Assembly (NCBI RefSeq): GCF_030145185.1
Contig: NZ_JAQYWB010000006.1
Coordinates: 51,335 to 115,334, forward strand
Reading direction: 5' to 3'
DNA from: Desulfoluna sp.
Lineage (GTDB): Bacteria; Desulfobacterota; Desulfobacteria; Desulfobacterales; Desulfolunaceae
Length of the DNA stretch: 64,000 nucleotides
The notes under the pieces were generated by a model, which saw nothing but the letters and a program-made list of their open reading frames with translations, did not search any database and had not been told where the DNA came from. The position numbers and the translations under genes are program-made. The first letter of the stretch is position 1. Each line of letters starts with the position of its first letter. Positions 9,232 through 17,149 of this stretch are shown piece by piece.

Positions 9232-9858
9232 TTGGCTAGATACAGGGGTTCCGTCTGCCGTCTCTGCAGACGCGAAAACATGAAACTTTTCCTTAAGGGC
9301 GATCGGTGCTACTCAGACAAGTGCAGTTTTGATCGTCGCAGCTATGCACCTGGTCAGCACGGCCAGCGTCGCAGCAAATTTTCCGATTACGGTATCCAGC
9401 TGCGGGAAAAGCAAAAAGTAAGACGCATTTACGGTGTTTCCGAAAAACAGTTCCGTATTATTTTCAAAAAAGCGGATCAGAAGAAGGGAATTACCGGTAC
9501 CAACCTGCTTCAGGCTTTGGAATGCAGACTTGACAACGTTGTTTACCGACTCGGTTTTGTCAACTCTCGTACTCAGGGTCGTCACTTTGTCCGTCACGGA
9601 CATTTTCAGGTGAACGGTCGCAAGGTGGATATTCCTTCATGCCTTGTCAAAAAAGATGATGTGGTTGAGATCCGTGAGAAGAGCAAGAAGGTTCAGTTTG
9701 TTCAGGATGCCATTGACGCCGTTGTTCGCAGAGGCGTGCCCCAGTGGCTGGAACTTGACAAAGATAACATGAAAGCCAGAGTTGTAAATCTTCCTGTACG
9801 TGAAGACATCACCCTGCCGATTCAGGAACAGTTGATCGTCGAGCTATACTCCAAGTAG
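9232..9858 (+). CDS. rpsD: 30S ribosomal protein S4, zinc-binding form
   Basis: S4 starts 30S assembly by binding the 5' domain of 16S rRNA. The 208 residues contain the S4 RNA-binding domain from about residue 98 ([12 protein letters not shown]...). The N-terminus has C9, C12, C26 and C31, a zinc site absent from the enterobacterial form. The start is TTG at 9232 after AGGAGGAG. It may also feed back on this operon, as in other bacteria, but no site was identified. Confidence 0.96.
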   Translation: MARYRGSVCRLCRRENMKLFLKGDRCYSDKCSFDRRSYAPGQHGQRRSKFSDYGIQLREKQKVRRIYGVSEKQFRIIFKKADQKKGITGTNLLQALECRLDNVVYRLGFVNSRTQGRHFVRHGHFQVNGRKVDIPSCLVKKDDVVEIREKSKKVQFVQDAIDAVVRRGVPQWLELDKDNMKARVVNLPVREDITLPIQEQLIVELYSK

Positions 9859-9913
9859 TGGAGCATATTAACGTGAGCATACTGTTGTTCTTGGCACAAT
9901 TCTGGAGATCAAT

Positions 9914-10933
9914 ATGACATCAAACGAAATGATATACAGGAACTGGCGTGAGATGATCAGCCCGGACAAAGTTCTTTTGTCCGGCAGCTCAACTTACGGT
10001 AAGTTTGTATGTGAACCTCTTGAAAGGGGATACGGTATTACCATTGGTAATACCCTCCGGAGGATCATTCTTTCATCCCTTTATGGTGCCGCCGTTGTGT
10101 CGGTCAAAATTGAGGATGTATTGCATGAGTTCTCTCCGATCCCCGGGGTTCTTGAGGATGTCTCTGAGCTGATTCTCAACGTCAAAGAGATTAAGTTGAA
10201 GGTGGATGACACCGAAACGCGGGCACTGGAGCTAAGGGCCGAAGGTCCGGGTGAAGTGTTTGCGGGAGACCTCATCAGTCCCGATGGCCGGGTGGAGATA
10301 CTCAATCCTGAGCTTCATCTTGCGACCCTGAACGAAGGGGGCAAGCTGAACGTGGATTTCACCGTTAAGGTGGGTCGTGGGTATGCTTTGGCCAGGGATA
10401 ATAAAGACGAGGACGCACCGGTCGGAACCATCGCCATCGACTCCGTCTTTTCTCCCATCAAGAAGGTCAATTACACGGTTTCCAACTCCCGTGTGGGTCA
10501 GAAAACTGACTATGACAAGCTGACCCTTGAGGTGTGGACGGACGGCAGCCTGCTTCCAGAAGATACTGTGGCGTATGCTGCAAAGATCATTAAGGAGCAG
10601 ATGAGTCCTTTCATCAACTTTGATGAGGATATCGAGCCTGAACACGACAGCGTCAGTGAAGATGGTGGGGACAGAGATTTCAATGAGAACCTCTACAGAA
10701 ATGTAGATGAACTTGAACTCTCGGTACGAAGTGCCAACTGCCTCAAAAATGCCGACATCATCAAGATCTATCAGCTTGTTCAGAAAACGGAAGCCGAAAT
10801 GCTCAAAACAAAAAACTTCGGTCGCAAGTCTTTGAACGAGATCAAAGAGGTCTTGACTGAGATGGGGCTTTCCCTCGGACTGAAACTTGACGGTTTCAAT
10901 CCGAAGGAGGAAGACGGAGCTGAAGGGGAGTAA
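9914..10933 (+). CDS. rpoA: DNA-directed RNA polymerase subunit alpha
   Basis: The alpha subunit dimerises to nucleate RNA polymerase assembly, and its C-terminal domain touches UP elements and activators. The 339 residues comprise the N-terminal dimerisation domain ([23 protein letters not shown] around residue 32-54, with GNTLRR typical) and a C-terminal domain with [14 protein letters not shown] and [13 protein letters not shown]. An ATG five codons further on (9929) is an alternative start. The last base triplets end six bases before rplQ. Confidence 0.97.
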   Translation: MTSNEMIYRNWREMISPDKVLLSGSSTYGKFVCEPLERGYGITIGNTLRRIILSSLYGAAVVSVKIEDVLHEFSPIPGVLEDVSELILNVKEIKLKVDDTETRALELRAEGPGEVFAGDLISPDGRVEILNPELHLATLNEGGKLNVDFTVKVGRGYALARDNKDEDAPVGTIAIDSVFSPIKKVNYTVSNSRVGQKTDYDKLTLEVWTDGSLLPEDTVAYAAKIIKEQMSPFINFDEDIEPEHDSVSEDGGDRDFNENLYRNVDELELSVRSANCLKNADIIKIYQLVQKTEAEMLKTKNFGRKSLNEIKEVLTEMGLSLGLKLDGFNPKEEDGAEGE

Positions 10934-10939
10934 GACGAA

Positions 10940-11326
10940 ATGAGACATAAAAAAGCAGGCGTTAAGCTGGGCAGAACCTCTGCCCATCGTAAGGCGATGT
11001 TTCGTAATATGGTGACCTCTCTGTTCAAGCATGAGAGGATCAAGACCACCGACGTGAAAGCCAAAGAGTTACGTCGTTGGGCTGATAAAATGATCACTCT
11101 GGCCAAGCGTGGAGATCTTCACGCCCGACGTCAGGTGATGGCTGTTATTATCGAAAAAGACGTGGTGCACAAGCTTTTCGAAGAAGCTCCTGCACGCTTC
11201 GGCGGTAAAAACGGCGGATACACCCGAGTGACCAAAATCGGTTTTCGTGCCGGTGACGCAGCGTCGATGGCTATTGTGGAGTTTACCGCTCCCAAGGTCG
11301 AAGCCTCTGCAGCAACTGACGCGTAA
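10940..11326 (+). CDS. rplQ: 50S ribosomal protein L17
   Basis: L17 is a large-subunit protein near the exit tunnel. The 128 residues open with [20 protein letters not shown], the family signature, and contain ARRQVMAVI and the [20 protein letters not shown] segment. It is the last gene of the ribosomal block, and a strong terminator lies about 100 bases downstream. Confidence 0.97.
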   Translation: MRHKKAGVKLGRTSAHRKAMFRNMVTSLFKHERIKTTDVKAKELRRWADKMITLAKRGDLHARRQVMAVIIEKDVVHKLFEEAPARFGGKNGGYTRVTKIGFRAGDAASMAIVEFTAPKVEASAATDA

Positions 11327-11373
11327 AATCGGGGAGGGCTTTGCCCTTCCGGTCTCTGCATGAGCAGTTAGTA

Positions 11374-11407
11374 ACAGCCAAGGAGCATTTGCTCAGGAGG
11401 TGGCTGT
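11374..11407 (+). other. Hairpin between rplQ and the operon terminator
   Basis: ACAGCCA (11374-11380) is complementary to TGGCTGT (11401-11407), and an inner GAGC/GCTC pair (11383-11394) closes a short loop. A further small repeat, GGGAGGGC/GCCCTTCC, precedes it at about 11332-11350. With the terminator at 11423 this makes three consecutive hairpins in the rplQ 3' region. A processed 3'-UTR RNA is possible but unproven. Confidence 0.3.
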
Positions 11408-11422
11408 GACCTGTTGCACATA

Positions 11423-11457
11423 AAAGCCCACGGCATTTCATGCCGCGGGCTTTTTTT
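11423..11457 (+). terminator. Rho-independent terminator of the ribosomal operon
   Basis: AAAGCCC-A-CGGCA, loop TTTCA, TGCCG-C-GGGCTTT is followed by seven T residues. The stem, loop and T-tract form a classical intrinsic terminator downstream of rplQ and before the oppositely oriented diguanylate cyclase gene. The A-run on the left may also help termination on the other strand. Confidence 0.9.
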
Positions 11458-11498
11458 GTTCTCTTTTCACCGAAGGCTCTAAGGCCTGTGGCGACGGG

Positions 11499-12518
11499 CT
11501 ATGCCGTTCGTTTTTTGTTGCGATACAGTGCCTTGTCGGCATGCTTCAGCAGGGAGGGATAGCTGTGGGACTTTTCGACCTGCAGGGAGGCGATCCCGTA
11601 GCTGATCTGCTGGTAAAGCGTGTGGCTATTGATGGCGATGGGGGTTGACGCCATCTCCTCCTGAATACGCAGCATCATGGACTCGGCCTGTGACACGGGG
11701 GTCTCTGGAAGAACCAGGACAAATTCGTCTCCGGCGAAACGGCAGAGGATATCGCTTTCCCGTGTATAGCGAGAGAGGATTTTGGCTACATCCATGAGCA
11801 CTTTATCCCCCGCATCGTGGCCGTATTGGTCGTTGACGAGCTTGAATTTGTCGAGATCGATAAAGGACACAGAGAGCTCCCTGTTGTAGCGTATGGCTCG
11901 ATTGAACTCTTGCTTCAGGGCATGTTCCATGGATCGCCGGTTGAGCAGTTCGGTCAGGGGGTCGTTGAAGGCGAGGAGCCGTAATTTTTCGTGTGCCGTG
12001 ACATTGGAGAGGCACAGGGAGAACTTGAGGGCGAGTTGCGCGAGAAGGACAGGATCGAGTTCGGGTGAGAATCGGTCAGCCGTGACATCTCCCTGGTTGA
12101 GGCAACCGATGATATCCCCGTCCAGACTGATGGGAGCCACTGACATGGAGCGAATCAGCCAGTTGCTTTTCTTGGGGATTAAAGCGCGGTAGGTGCTGAT
12201 ATCTTCGTTGATGAGGGTGGGGGTGCTGCCGGTCCCTAGAAGGCCCTGGAATTGGGAGCGTGTTGTGAGGTTGACGCGCTCAGGAAGTAGCTCCGAAGAG
12301 CCGAACGCCTTGAGCAGAAGCCTCGATGTGTCGCTGCCTTCAACCAAAGTAATCCAGACATATGGAATGCTGAACTGTTTTGATATTTCCGAAAGAAGGG
12401 TTTCGAAGAGATCTTTGAAATTTAGGATTGTCAGGATTTTTGCTTCAACTTTGTTGAATTTACGAGATGTTATTTCGTTTTCCCTGACTCGATTTAGGAG
12501 TTGTTGGAATGTCAGCAT
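11499..12518 (-). CDS. Diguanylate cyclase (GAF/DUF484-like + GGDEF)
   Basis: The 339-residue protein should make cyclic di-GMP from two GTP. Residues ~1-170 look like a GAF- or DUF484-type sensory region, preceded by a heptad-like helix. Residues ~175-335 are a GGDEF domain with DPLTELLNRRSME, FIDLDKFKLVND and the active-site loop AGDEF, an accepted variant of GGDEF. The product-inhibition I-site RESD lies exactly five residues before it. No membrane segment was seen, so it is probably cytosolic. It faces rplQ tail-to-tail and appears monocistronic. Confidence 0.9.
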   Translation of the reverse strand: MLTFQQLLNRVRENEITSRKFNKVEAKILTILNFKDLFETLLSEISKQFSIPYVWITLVEGSDTSRLLLKAFGSSELLPERVNLTTRSQFQGLLGTGSTPTLINEDISTYRALIPKKSNWLIRSMSVAPISLDGDIIGCLNQGDVTADRFSPELDPVLLAQLALKFSLCLSNVTAHEKLRLLAFNDPLTELLNRRSMEHALKQEFNRAIRYNRELSVSFIDLDKFKLVNDQYGHDAGDKVLMDVAKILSRYTRESDILCRFAGDEFVLVLPETPVSQAESMMLRIQEEMASTPIAINSHTLYQQISYGIASLQVEKSHSYPSLLKHADKALYRNKKRTA

Positions 12519-12638
12519 ATGCCTAATTTTTACGATGGGTTATTAAAAAAAATAAAAGAAGCTTAAAAAAAATAGTTTAAATCCGATAATAAAGTCAAGA
12601 GAATAGATATAAACGCCTTAAAGCGGGGGTACGAGGGC

Positions 12639-13241
12639 ATGGTCGTCAGGGAGAGCGGATTTTCCGGAATTGCCGAGAAATACAAGAAGAAGCAACTGAA
12701 GGATTTGAAGGAAGAAGAGATTTTGACCGATATCTTCCAACTTCTTGAAGGGGTTTCGGTACGAGAAAAGGAAATCAGCTGGGCGAAGCGACGTATCAAG
12801 GACCTGGAGCGTGAGAAAAAGGGCGAGAGTAAGGTCGGGCGGACTCGTTCCGCCATGTGGGCCATCCGCGGGTTTACGATCGAAAATCGGCTTTACGTGA
12901 AAATGGCGGGGGAATTTGATTACAAAGGGGCCAAGCAATTCTCAAATCATATTCTTTCGGTTCTGGACTCGTTGCGCAGTGGCTGCGATGTCATTGTAGA
13001 TGTCAGTCGCATCCAGGAGAATGGAGACAAAAAGAATGCGTTTCATATCCGAAAAGTGGCCTGTACCCTGGAGCAACTGAATGTGTCTCGAATCATTTGT
13101 ATTGCAGATGGGCTCCCCAAGCCTGTCAAGGAGAGAGTCAACGCTATTTTTGAAGAGATTGGCCTGACGATTCTGGAGGTTCCTACCTTGGATGCTGCCT
13201 CCGACCTCTTGAGAAAAGAGAAACATCATTTGCGGGTTTGA
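12639..13241 (+). CDS. Coiled-coil protein with STAS-like C-terminal domain
   Basis: I do not recognise a named gene. The 200-residue protein has a charged helical N-terminal part (residues ~8-75, rich in K and E, likely coiled coil), then about 120 residues whose alternating strands and helices (YVKMAGEFDYKGAKQF, CDVIVDVSRIQ, ISRIICIADGL-like) resemble a STAS or SpoIIAA-like fold. No membrane segment or signal peptide was seen. A diguanylate cyclase gene is divergently oriented 120 bases away. A partner-switch or signalling role is only an inference. GTG or ATG codons nearby are alternative starts. Confidence 0.6.
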   Translation: MVVRESGFSGIAEKYKKKQLKDLKEEEILTDIFQLLEGVSVREKEISWAKRRIKDLEREKKGESKVGRTRSAMWAIRGFTIENRLYVKMAGEFDYKGAKQFSNHILSVLDSLRSGCDVIVDVSRIQENGDKKNAFHIRKVACTLEQLNVSRIICIADGLPKPVKERVNAIFEEIGLTILEVPTLDAASDLLRKEKHHLRV

Positions 13242-13647
13242 TGAGTCTTCGTCTTCGGTTTCGGCCCCGTGATTTATTTTGATTCCTGTGATGACGCACA
13301 ATACTTAAGCTGACATGGTCAGTACTCCATGACCGGTTTTTTTAGTCGAAGGATCAGGCCGCTTGGGATGCTCCCTGTTCACCGTAAAGCCGCTCGTTTC
13401 TATGGGCCTCCCCCTTCATTTCTTACCCTTTGGGTTCCTCCTTGTTTTTCTTGTAATTCAGAGGATAAGGTACTACAACCGGAAGGTGACCAGGCGGATG
13501 ATCTCTTCCGTTTATCCTTTGAACGGACCTTTTGTCAGCCCGGAAAACGTAACGATCGAGTGGGGTGCGACGCCATTGGACTGTAGTCTGTGTCCGTTGA
13601 CGCCGACCCAGTGGCGATAAGTATAAGCAAAAAAGGTAGACAAGAAA
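13242..13647 (+). other. Intergenic stretch with no supported gene
   Basis: Two overlapping 85-codon frames (13329-13586 and 13363-13620) exist, but neither has a convincing ribosome binding site or recognisable product. The stretch probably holds the 3' end of the preceding transcript and the promoter of the downstream oxidoreductase. Confidence 0.4.
13597..13626 (+). promoter_or_regulatory. Candidate sigma-70 promoter for the CoA-disulfide reductase gene
   Basis: TTGACG at 13597-13602 is followed after 18 bases by GTATAA (13621-13626). A transcript would start about 15 bases before the ATG at 13648, leaving room for the weak AGG ribosome binding site. No other promoter in the gap fits as well. 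Confidence 0.4.
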
Positions 13648-15354
13648 ATGTCAAGACGAGTTGTTGTCATCGGCGGCGTGGCCTTGGGGACCAAGGCTGC
13701 CTGCAGAGTGAAGCGCATCGATCCCACAACCCATGTTACTCTCATCGACAAAGACGACTACATCTCCTATGGAGGCTGTGGCATTCCCTATTACGTCTCT
13801 GGAGATGTGGCGGACCATACGGCCCTTCAAAGCACAGCCTATCATATGGTGCGTAACGAAGAGTTCTTTAAAACCATCAAGGGTTTTGAACATCTCGTTA
13901 CGGGGACCCTCGTGACCCGTATCGACCGTGAAGCCAAGGTGGTCTGGGCCCAGGGCAAGGATGGGGTTGAGAAGAGTTATCCTTACGACAAGCTGGTCAT
14001 CGGCGCGGGCAGTCGCACCCGGGATCTTAAGATCCCCGGCCAGGAGCTTGCCAATATCCATGCTGTGGGCAACCTTGAAGATGCCATGGCGATCAAGAAG
14101 CTGGTTGCTGCGGGGCAGGTGGAGAAGGCGGTGATTGTCGGCGCGGGCTTCATCGGCCTGGAGATGGCAGAAGCCCTGGCGGACATGTGGGGGATCGAAA
14201 CCTCCGTGGTCGAGATCGGTGATCAGATCATGCCCGGCTTCGTGAGTCAGCAGATGGCCCATATGGCTCAGCGTTCCATGGAAGAGAACGCCGTGAACTT
14301 TTGCCTCGGTGAGACCGTGAAAGCGTTTGAAGGGGAGAACGGGGCCGTGGGTCGCGTTGTCACCGACAAACGAACTCTGGAGGCCGATCTCGTCATTATG
14401 GCCGTGGGCATTCAGCCCAACGGCGAGCTGGCCCGCGATGCCGGGCTTGAGGTGGGATCCTCCGGCGGGATCCTGGTGAACGAGAAGCTTGAAACCTCCG
14501 ATCCGGATATTTATGCCGGAGGGGACTGCATTGAACTCACCCACGCTGTGAGCGGCAAATCCGGGGTCTGGCCCCTGGGGTCTCTGGCGAACCGTCAGGG
14601 TCGCGTGATTGGGACCAATATGGCCGGGGGTTCAGCCACCACTGAAGCGCCGGTAGGCAGTTTTGTGGTGAAGCTTTTTGATAAGTCTCTGGCAGGCAGT
14701 GGCCTGACCTTGAAGGGGGCAGAGGCCGCTGGTTTTGATGCCATCAGTGTTGCCATGTGTCAGCTGGACCGGGCCCATTTTTATCCGGAGAAAGAGCTGA
14801 TGTTCCTGGAACTGGTGGTGGAGAAGGCCACCAAGCGGGTGCTCGGGATTCAGGGTTTTGCAGGAAGCGGGGACGCCATGGTGGGGCGCATCAACACGGT
14901 GGCGGCTACCTTGAAGTACAAGCCCACCCTGCTTGATATCAGCAACATGGAGTTTGCCTACTCCCCACCCTTCAGTTCGGCCATGGATATCGTCAACTCT
15001 CTGGGCAATGTGGCAGACAACGCGGTGGACGGCCTCCTTCATTCCATTCCCGTTGAGACCTTTGAGGGACTCTGGGAGGAGGGGGACTGTGTGTTTATCG
15101 ACTGTCGCGAACGACCGGACTCTACCCCCTTTTGCACCAAGTTCCCCGGTAAGTGGAACAGTATTCCCCAGGGAGAGATTAAAACCCGTCTCGACGAGGT
15201 TTCCAAAGACAAGTTGGTGGTTCTTGTCTGCAACACCGGCGTGCGCTCCTTTGAAGCCCAGCTTAACTTGCGTGAAATGGGTATCACCAATACCGTGAGC
15301 GTTCAGGGTGGCATGGCGACCCTCAAGACCTGGGGGGCCAAGGTGACCCTTTAA
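13648..15354 (+). CDS. CoA-disulfide/persulfide reductase with rhodanese domain
   Basis: This 568-residue flavoprotein is of the CoADR-Rhd type, which reduces CoA disulfides, CoA persulfides or polysulfide with NADH or NADPH. The N-terminus has the FAD dinucleotide-binding motif GGVALGTKAACRVKR and the single redox cysteine C44 in YGGCGIPYY, typical of CoA-disulfide reductases. A second nucleotide-binding motif is VIVGAGFIGLEMAEAL near residue 160. Residues ~455-568 form a rhodanese domain with active-site C528 in CNTGVRS. A sulfur-metabolism role fits a sulfate- or sulfur-reducing host. No signal peptide was seen; it is cytosolic. A terminator at 15438 ends the unit. Confidence 0.9.
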   Translation: MSRRVVVIGGVALGTKAACRVKRIDPTTHVTLIDKDDYISYGGCGIPYYVSGDVADHTALQSTAYHMVRNEEFFKTIKGFEHLVTGTLVTRIDREAKVVWAQGKDGVEKSYPYDKLVIGAGSRTRDLKIPGQELANIHAVGNLEDAMAIKKLVAAGQVEKAVIVGAGFIGLEMAEALADMWGIETSVVEIGDQIMPGFVSQQMAHMAQRSMEENAVNFCLGETVKAFEGENGAVGRVVTDKRTLEADLVIMAVGIQPNGELARDAGLEVGSSGGILVNEKLETSDPDIYAGGDCIELTHAVSGKSGVWPLGSLANRQGRVIGTNMAGGSATTEAPVGSFVVKLFDKSLAGSGLTLKGAEAAGFDAISVAMCQLDRAHFYPEKELMFLELVVEKATKRVLGIQGFAGSGDAMVGRINTVAATLKYKPTLLDISNMEFAYSPPFSSAMDIVNSLGNVADNAVDGLLHSIPVETFEGLWEEGDCVFIDCRERPDSTPFCTKFPGKWNSIPQGEIKTRLDEVSKDKLVVLVCNTGVRSFEAQLNLREMGITNTVSVQGGMATLKTWGAKVTL

Positions 15355-15371
15355 GGCGAAAGATGATTCGT

Positions 15372-15402
15372 GAGGCCGCCTCGGGTCATACCCCGGCGGC
15401 CT
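15372..15402 (+). other. GC-rich hairpin after the reductase gene
   Basis: GGCCGCC (15374-15380) pairs with GGCGGCC (15395-15401), with CGGGT/ACCCCG continuing inside. No T-run follows. It precedes the true terminator at 15438 and may stabilise the mRNA 3' end. Confidence 0.4.
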
Positions 15403-15437
15403 TCATCACTGATTGCCATTGCGATGTGCCTCGAGTT

Positions 15438-15468
15438 CCACGGGCTTCATCGCCGTGGCTTTTTTTTT
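15438..15468 (+). terminator. Rho-independent terminator of the reductase gene
   Basis: CCACGG (15438-15443) and CCGTGG (15453-15458) form a stem followed by CTTTTTTTTT. It lies inside the long open frame that starts at 15370, showing that the downstream membrane protein must start later. Confidence 0.8.
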
Positions 15469-15576
15469 GCACTCGGGTTACGGCTTAACACAGGGAGGAC
15501 TCTACGCCTCGGAGAGCCGGCAGTTCTGGGGACTGGAGAGGGCTTCTTTTTGCTCTTGGGTTCTGTTTATGGTTTA

Positions 15577-16461
15577 ATGACGTCCATGAAATTACGACAA
15601 AAATCGGATGCCGGGGTGGTGTTTGGCCTGTTGGGGCTTTGGGCCATCGGGTCCCTTGCCGTTTGCGGGGTGCTGGGGCTCTTTCCTGAGCGTTTCGGGC
15701 ACTCGTTGGGGGTCTCTTTGGCCTTTCTGGCCTTGACCCTCTGGGCCCTTGTTCTCGTGACGGAGCAGTGCGTGCTGCGTGTGGCCGTCCCGGAGGTGTC
15801 TACCGGGACTCGCTGGGGCGTGCTTGCCATCGGATGTGGGGTGACGGTTGTCAGTTGGCTGGCCGTTCGTTTTGGGCTGCCTCTGCGAGGGCTCTGGGAG
15901 GGGACGATCACCTGTGGGCAGATCCTTATTGTGGGGGTGGGGGCGGGGTCTCTCTCGCGGCTGGTGAAGCACCCCGCAGAGTTGTGGCCCCTGGTGAGTG
16001 TGATGGTGTGTGCGGATGCGGTCAGCTTCCTTGCCGGCCCCACCCACTTCATCGCAAATGATGTGGCTGCTTATTACCTGGCCGGGCGGGAGGGCCTCTA
16101 TCCGATCTCCGAGATGCTGCTCATGAAGTTTCCCATCCCAGGGTCCTTCGACCTTTACCCTCTCTTTGGCATGGCCGACTGGTTTATGGTGATTTTCTTA
16201 GGGGGGGCTTCCCGTTTTTTCCATATAGACGATCGGGTGATGGGGATTCCCCTGGCGGTCCTCGGTCTTTTTTTGGCTTCCGCCTCGGCCCGGATCTTCC
16301 AGGTGTTCATTCCGGCCTTGCCGGTTCTGGCCATTTTTTACCTCACCGGCATGGTTCTACGGCATCGGTCCGTTTTCAGGCCTGGCCGCCGTGAGGTGCT
16401 GTTGTTTCTGTTTCCTCTGGTGGCGTCCCTGGCTCTCTTTTTATTGATGGGGGAGCCGTGA
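15577..16461 (+). CDS. Multi-pass membrane protein of unknown function
   Basis: I do not recognise this protein. From ATG 15577 it has 294 residues (a second ATG at 15586 is possible) and seven to nine hydrophobic segments, with an exposed central loop containing GPTHFIANDVAAYYLAGREGLYPISEML-type sequence (core HFIANDVAAYYLAGR) and a basic loop LRHRSVFRPGRRE before the last segment. The open frame extends to 15370, but a terminator lies in that extension and the encoded Pro/Arg-rich segment is not membrane-like. It sits alone between two terminators. No function is assigned. Confidence 0.6.
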   Translation: MTSMKLRQKSDAGVVFGLLGLWAIGSLAVCGVLGLFPERFGHSLGVSLAFLALTLWALVLVTEQCVLRVAVPEVSTGTRWGVLAIGCGVTVVSWLAVRFGLPLRGLWEGTITCGQILIVGVGAGSLSRLVKHPAELWPLVSVMVCADAVSFLAGPTHFIANDVAAYYLAGREGLYPISEMLLMKFPIPGSFDLYPLFGMADWFMVIFLGGASRFFHIDDRVMGIPLAVLGLFLASASARIFQVFIPALPVLAIFYLTGMVLRHRSVFRPGRREVLLFLFPLVASLALFLLMGEP

Positions 16462-16482
16462 CCCCGATGAGACGATGAATCA

Positions 16483-16520
16483 AAAAAGGCCACCCTGATA
16501 TGGGGTGGCCTTTTTTTTTA
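16483..16520. terminator. Bidirectional Rho-independent terminator
   Basis: GGCCACCC and GGGTGGCC form a perfect stem, flanked by AAAAAA on the left and nine T residues on the right. It can end transcription from the membrane-protein gene on the + strand and from the cyclic-nucleotide-binding gene on the - strand. Confidence 0.9.
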
Positions 16521-16563
16521 TGAAATGGGGCCGGCTCCGATCAGGCAGGCGGCGCAAGAATGG

Positions 16564-17043
16564 CTACTCTTCGAGCTCATGGATCTCGGGGTGAGTGGAG
16601 AGGGCACGGAGGAACTGCTCGGTGCGCCGATCCAGGCGCCCAGCCATCATCTGGACCAGTTTTTTGTAAACCAGGAATCCCAGATGGTGGTCTGCTTCCA
16701 TGGCGTTTAAAAGCGCGGAGCCGTCGATCACAACGACCTCGGAGGGTTCGGGGCTCACGGCGGTGGTGCTGAAGGAGACTTCTTCCATCAAAGAGGAGTA
16801 GCCGAAGCACTCACCGGCATTCAGGGTGGCCACGGTAACGGTCATGTGCTGGGTCATCTCCTGTTCGATGAGGATCGTTCCGGATCGGACCAGATAGAGG
16901 ACCCCGGCCTGTCCCCCCTTGGTGAAGATCACTTCTCCCTCTTCGAAGGACCGAGGTTTGGCGATGGCAATGATGCTGTCGACTTGATCATCGGAAAGGG
17001 CGGTAAAGATAAAGGCGTTTTTTATATCGTCTCGTGAGATCAT
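16564..17043 (-). CDS. Cyclic-nucleotide-binding domain protein
   Basis: The 159-residue protein is a Crp/Fnr-type beta-roll (EGEVIFTKGGQAGVLYLVRSG, GECFGYSSLMEE) without a DNA-binding domain; about 30 helical residues follow the roll. The phosphate-binding cassette is poorly conserved (no RA pair after GE), so ligand binding is uncertain. I chose ATG 17043 (MISRDDIKNAF) because GAGGAC lies upstream; the open frame extends 25 codons further. It lies 106 bases beyond the last antiporter gene and may be read through from that operon, hinting at a regulatory partner. Confidence 0.7.
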   Translation of the reverse strand: MISRDDIKNAFIFTALSDDQVDSIIAIAKPRSFEEGEVIFTKGGQAGVLYLVRSGTILIEQEMTQHMTVTVATLNAGECFGYSSLMEEVSFSTTAVSPEPSEVVVIDGSALLNAMEADHHLGFLVYKKLVQMMAGRLDRRTEQFLRALSTHPEIHELEE

Positions 17044-17149
17044 GAACTCTGTCCTCGTTATGCGTATGGCTGAAAATGCATTGTTTTGTTTGTCTTCTGT
17101 TGCCCTTTGGGACGTCATGCCCTCCAGGCAACTTCGTTGCCGTCAGGGC

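Noticed and set aside
13329..13620. Two overlapping 85-codon frames upstream of the CoA-disulfide reductase
   Set aside because: No ribosome binding site, no recognisable sequence, and the frames overlap each other and the likely promoter.
15370..15576. N-terminal extension of the unknown membrane protein
   Set aside because: A clear Rho-independent terminator lies inside it and the encoded residues do not look like a membrane protein N-terminus.
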